Positions 32,366 to 33,372 of a stretch of DNA of 33,372 bases are shown one piece after another. Both the position numbers and the translations under genes were made by a program. Position 1 is the first letter of the stretch, and every line of letters starts with the position of its first letter. The notes beneath the pieces are model-generated. The model did not search any database. It worked only from the letters and a program-made list of their open reading frames with translations, and was not told where the DNA came from. This DNA is from an uncultured Lachnospiraceae bacterium (GTDB lineage: Bacteria > Bacillota > Clostridia > Lachnospirales > Lachnospiraceae): contig CAJTSL010000042.1 in the NCBI GenBank assembly GCA_910578845.1, positions 1 to 33,372 on the forward strand, read 5' to 3'.

Positions 32366-33175
32366 CTATGCATTACTGATCTTTTTGTCCATATGTAAGA
32401 TATGGTTCACCAGCCACTCTGTCAAAAATTCCATTATCTCTTCCAGACTCTCCTGCTGATGCTCATCAATATGCTCCAAATCCATCTCTTCTAGCCTTGT
32501 CACAAATGCATCATGCGCCCTTCTCTGCGCTTCTATGCCTTCATAACGGATATTTTCCATATAGAGTTCTTCATCCTGGAAATGAAACTTCGTATACTCC
32601 TTCAGTTCTTCTATCAACCGTATAATTTCATCATATTTATCATAAGAATATTCATCTACAATTGCATGATGCACTTCCCCGATAATACGGAAAAGCTCTT
32701 TATGTTCCTTATCAACCAAAGCAATACCCGTCAGATATTCCTCGGTAAATCTTGGAGCATCCTTACACGCCTCGATCGGTCTCAGCTTCCCTATCATAAG
32801 GTCTGCGCTAATGATATGCCTATAGAGCCACGTCACGAGGTATTTCAACAGATCTTCCAAAACAGCCTGCTGCTCATTATCGGAAGTAAAAGAGTTCGTA
32901 ATGGCATTGATCTTATCAGAAAAGAATAGATGCTGTCGTTTCTGTAACTCTAATTCCGGATGGCATATGCTCTCCATATATGCTTCCTCATGCCTGAAAT
33001 GGTTTTCCGCATATTCCCCTAAACGCTCTACCATTTCCCTGATCCGGTCATATTTGTCATTTATGATCTGGTTTTCCAACAGCTCCTGCGTTTCATTAAT
33101 CATCCGGAAAAGTTCCCGGTGTTCATTATCAATCTCCTCTACGCCTATCAGACAATCGTCCGTAAAATAATACAT
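32366..33175 (-). CDS. Tandem bacteriohemerythrin (two hemerythrin domains)
   Basis: A 269-residue protein of two hemerythrin repeats (about 1-130 and 141-265). Each keeps most diiron ligands: H19, H59, E63, H82, H120 and D125 in the first, and H158, H198, E202, H221, H258 and D263 in the second. In both, the first His of the usual HxxxH pair is Gln (Q78 and Q217). Bacteriohemerythrins bind O2 or NO and are often found with chemoreceptors. AAAGGAGG lies seven bases before the ATG. It lies next to the chemoreceptor gene on the same strand but has its own leader. Confidence 0.92.
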   Translation of the reverse strand: MYYFTDDCLIGVEEIDNEHRELFRMINETQELLENQIINDKYDRIREMVERLGEYAENHFRHEEAYMESICHPELELQKRQHLFFSDKINAITNSFTSDNEQQAVLEDLLKYLVTWLYRHIISADLMIGKLRPIEACKDAPRFTEEYLTGIALVDKEHKELFRIIGEVHHAIVDEYSYDKYDEIIRLIEELKEYTKFHFQDEELYMENIRYEGIEAQRRAHDAFVTRLEEMDLEHIDEHQQESLEEIMEFLTEWLVNHILHMDKKISNA

Positions 33176-33209
33176 GATGGATCCTCCTTTTATTTCTGCT
33201 TTTCTTTAA

Positions 33210-33254
33210 TAGGTGATTGCGAAATCCCTATTTTTCAAAACCCAATTGTGCAAT
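33210..33254 (-). promoter_or_regulatory. Leader element shared with the G3E GTPase gene
   Basis: TAGGTGATTGCGAAA at 33210-33224 is identical to 9663-9677, followed 22 bases later by TTGTGCAAT (33246-33254), which pairs loosely with ATTGCGAA. It lies 35 bases before the hemerythrin start codon. Confidence 0.55.
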
Positions 33255-33280
33255 ATAGACAATATCACAAGCAGGGTGCT

Positions 33281-33341
33281 TTGGCACCGTCGGCACTTAG
33301 ATGCTGTATGGTAGCGCCTTATGTGCCGTTACGAGTGCCAA
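33281..33341. repeat. Nested inverted repeat at the window edge
   Basis: TTGGCAC (33281-33287) pairs with GTGCCAA (33335-33341), and an inner GGCAC pairs with GTGCC. The 33255-33372 stretch is GC-richer than the leader before it. No gene was found there and the reading continues past the window edge. Confidence 0.55.
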
Positions 33342-33372
33342 TGTAGCGAAAGCGGCCCTGTGACGATTTGTC

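Overview
The window looks like chromosomal DNA from a spore-forming Firmicute, most likely a gut Lachnospiraceae (Clostridia). The evidence is gene content: a dgt-dnaG-rpoD-trmK block, type A RNase P RNA, a GerMN-domain lipoprotein, a CotH-family protein, and DUF4125, DUF6320 and DUF6773 proteins that I know mainly from this group. Most genes are on the minus strand. The species cannot be fixed from the sequence alone.

Layout. 1-522: 3' end of an IS4/IS1634-type transposase with its terminator. 823-1641: a PHP-domain phosphoesterase. 1750-3512: a CmpB-type membrane protein and the S4-domain protein YlmH. 3570-7161: a four-gene operon of XRE regulator, DUF6773 membrane protein, ABC ATPase, and an ABC permease fused to a CPBP protease, preceded by four TTTTACTTT boxes. 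7489-9627: two G3E/CobW GTPases, one with a His/Cys-rich tandem repeat and one fused to a YcgQ-like C-terminal domain. 9788-12200: an ABC-2 permease/ATPase pair and a GalM/LacX-like epimerase. 12414-15824: a DUF4956-VTC-CotH operon. 15825-16512: a palindrome-rich leader and a small XRE gene. 16525-18267: a PH-like membrane protein and a trypsin-like protease.

18455-25397 is a housekeeping block transcribed on the minus strand: dgt, dnaG, rpoD, trmK, a uridine kinase-like nucleoside kinase, then rnpB. 25490-28631 holds an HSL-type esterase divergent from an acyltransferase-like protein and a zinc-ribbon DUF6320 membrane protein. 28683-30324 holds a DUF4125 protein, the GerMN lipoprotein and tRNA-Leu(CAG). 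30419-33175 holds an sCache chemoreceptor and a tandem hemerythrin.

The groups most worth following as possible undescribed systems are DUF4956-VTC-CotH (polyphosphate or phosphotransfer at the envelope or spore), the esterase/acyltransferase/DUF6320 cluster (possible lipid or ester modification), and the paired G3E GTPases (metal handling). Two leader features also stand out: a near-identical 15-bp element 35-36 bases upstream of two metal-protein genes, and a terminator for the DUF4125 side that lies inside the coding end of the convergent DUF6320 gene.
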